Shown piece by piece: positions 63,199-64,000 of a stretch of 64,000 nt of DNA. Every line of letters starts with the position of its first letter. The stretch's first letter is position 1. Origin of the DNA: Acidobacteriaceae bacterium TAA 166 (GTDB lineage Bacteria; Acidobacteriota; Terriglobia; Terriglobales; Acidobacteriaceae); assembly GCA_000421065.1 (NCBI GenBank), contig ATWD01000003.1, positions 248,001 through 312,000 of the forward strand, given 5' to 3'. The position numbers and the translations under genes are program-made. The notes below the pieces were generated by a model. It saw only the letters and a list, made by a program, of their open reading frames with translations. It was not told where the DNA came from and made no database searches.

Positions 63199-63744
63199 AT
63201 GGTAACCTACGGGCAAATGTCAGAGAAGTTTGAAGAGTTGTTTGAAGAAGGATACCGGGCGCGACGCGAACACCGTGTAGCAGATTCCCGTGCGATCTTC
63301 CTCGATGCTGTGCGCAAGGCCGCAGAGGGAGCCGACAGGCCATCCCTTGCCGAAGCCCTCTGCGGCTTGGCACAGGCGGAGAATGACATCGGGAATTGCG
63401 AAGCTGCATCACACCACTATGCAAACGCCGCTGTACTTTATCGTCAGGTCGGACCATTGTTTCGGTTGGCTTTCGCGATCCGACATGAGGCGGATCTGCT
63501 TCGACAGATGCGCCAACCGTCAGAGGCCGAACCGCTCTACCTGGAAGCGGAGAGAATCTATCGTCAGAGCAGTGACGATGCATCTCTCGATCTCGCGAAC
63601 ACGCTTAGAGGATTGGCTTTGGTGAGAGAGGCAACCGGACCACTGGAAGCAGCCAGAGCACTTTGGGTTGAAGCTCGAGACCTGTATGCACGGTGCGACG
63701 TGACGGCAGGAGTCGAGGAGTGTAATAAGAGGCTCTCTTCATAG
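63199..63744 (+). CDS. TPR-repeat protein
   Basis: 181 residues; a start at 63217 is equally possible. It consists of TPR-like helix pairs throughout: SRAIFLDAVRKAAEGADRPS, then ALCGLAQAENDIGNCEAASH, then RQPSEAEPLYLEAERIYRQS, then LDLANTLRGLALVREATGPL. A protein-binding scaffold is expected; the partner is unknown. It follows the SnoaL-like gene by about 60 bases. No signal peptide. Confidence 0.75.
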   Translation: MVTYGQMSEKFEELFEEGYRARREHRVADSRAIFLDAVRKAAEGADRPSLAEALCGLAQAENDIGNCEAASHHYANAAVLYRQVGPLFRLAFAIRHEADLLRQMRQPSEAEPLYLEAERIYRQSSDDASLDLANTLRGLALVREATGPLEAARALWVEARDLYARCDVTAGVEECNKRLSS

Positions 63745-64000
63745 GTGAGAACATCGTCAGTTCCACCGCAACGGCCTATGTTGACCCGCAGTTGTGGAGC
63801 GAAATCGCTAAATTCATGTAGGGTTGGCTAAGACGGCGAGATGATGAACGTCTAACCTTGCAGCACATTTAGGCGGACGGAAATTGGTCAAGATCCGCGA
63901 CTAACAGTCCGGCGATACGATGAAATCAATTCCACCCAGATCGCCGATTCTTCTGCCTTGCGTCTCGGTTGATCCTTCAACCGACTTGCAATCGTCGTGT
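63745..64000. other. Right edge of window, no gene seen
   Basis: 256 bases. A plus-strand frame ends near 63820 with a plausible but very short coding-like stretch (AYVDPQLWSEIAKFM) and has no start; no family recognised. Confidence 0.35.

Noticed and set aside
63745..63822. Short coding-like stretch ending AYVDPQLWSEIAKFM
   Set aside because: No start codon, too short, and no family recognised; may be a remnant but cannot be supported.
1..64000. CRISPR array or associated genes
   Set aside because: No regularly spaced short repeats and no Cas-like proteins were seen anywhere in the window.

Overview
The window looks like chromosomal DNA of a soil-type member of Acidobacteriota, most like Acidobacteriaceae (Terriglobus, Granulicella or Edaphobacter-like). 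This rests on two very long Oar-like TonB-dependent receptors with an N-terminal carboxypeptidase-regulatory-like domain, a giant histidine kinase with an extracytoplasmic propeller, moderately high GC, and Shine-Dalgarno-led genes that often begin with TTG or GTG. The genus is an inference, not something read directly from the DNA.

Layout. 0-4 kb: an aldehyde dehydrogenase and the first codons of a short-chain dehydrogenase run leftward, with a divergent AraC-type regulator and a separate NAD-binding protein. 4.2-7 kb: a metallophosphoesterase translationally coupled to a multicopper oxidase. 7.3-26.3 kb: an ECF sigma factor and zinc-binding anti-sigma-like membrane protein, then two Oar-like receptors interleaved with a propeller/phosphoesterase protein, a GH27 alpha-galactosidase, a Tat-exported TIM-barrel-like protein of unrecognised family and a GH106-like alpha-L-rhamnosidase. 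This resembles a glycan utilisation locus without a SusD partner. 26.3-29.5 kb: an eroded accessory patch with a broken CPA1 Na+/H+ antiporter, other fragments and a tyrosine recombinase pointing at the 3' end of tRNA-Cys; tRNA-Gly follows. 29.8-38.2 kb: a leftward housekeeping block, smc, a membrane protein, purC, cvpA, a Fis-type HTH protein and an orphan secretin.

38.6-46.6 kb: an exported TPR-type protein, ymdB, an Rrf2-type regulator, a lone receiver domain, a TetR regulator with a palindrome in front of it, and a propeller-type histidine kinase coupled to a NarL-type response regulator. 46.7-63.7 kb: a detoxification-like region with a nitrilase, two related small alpha/beta-barrel-like proteins, two NmrA-like reductases, an alpha/beta hydrolase with an Asp nucleophile, an MFS-TolC-HlyD tripartite pump, a DUF302 protein, a YkgB/DUF417 membrane protein, two Old Yellow Enzyme paralogues (one with a rewritten active site), a NemR-like TetR regulator and a SnoaL-like protein.

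The two regions most worth following up are the glycan locus, with its unfamiliar Tat-exported hydrolase-like protein, and the reductase/efflux region with its active-site-altered Old Yellow Enzyme. No CRISPR array, rRNA operon, intact insertion sequence or prophage was recognised.
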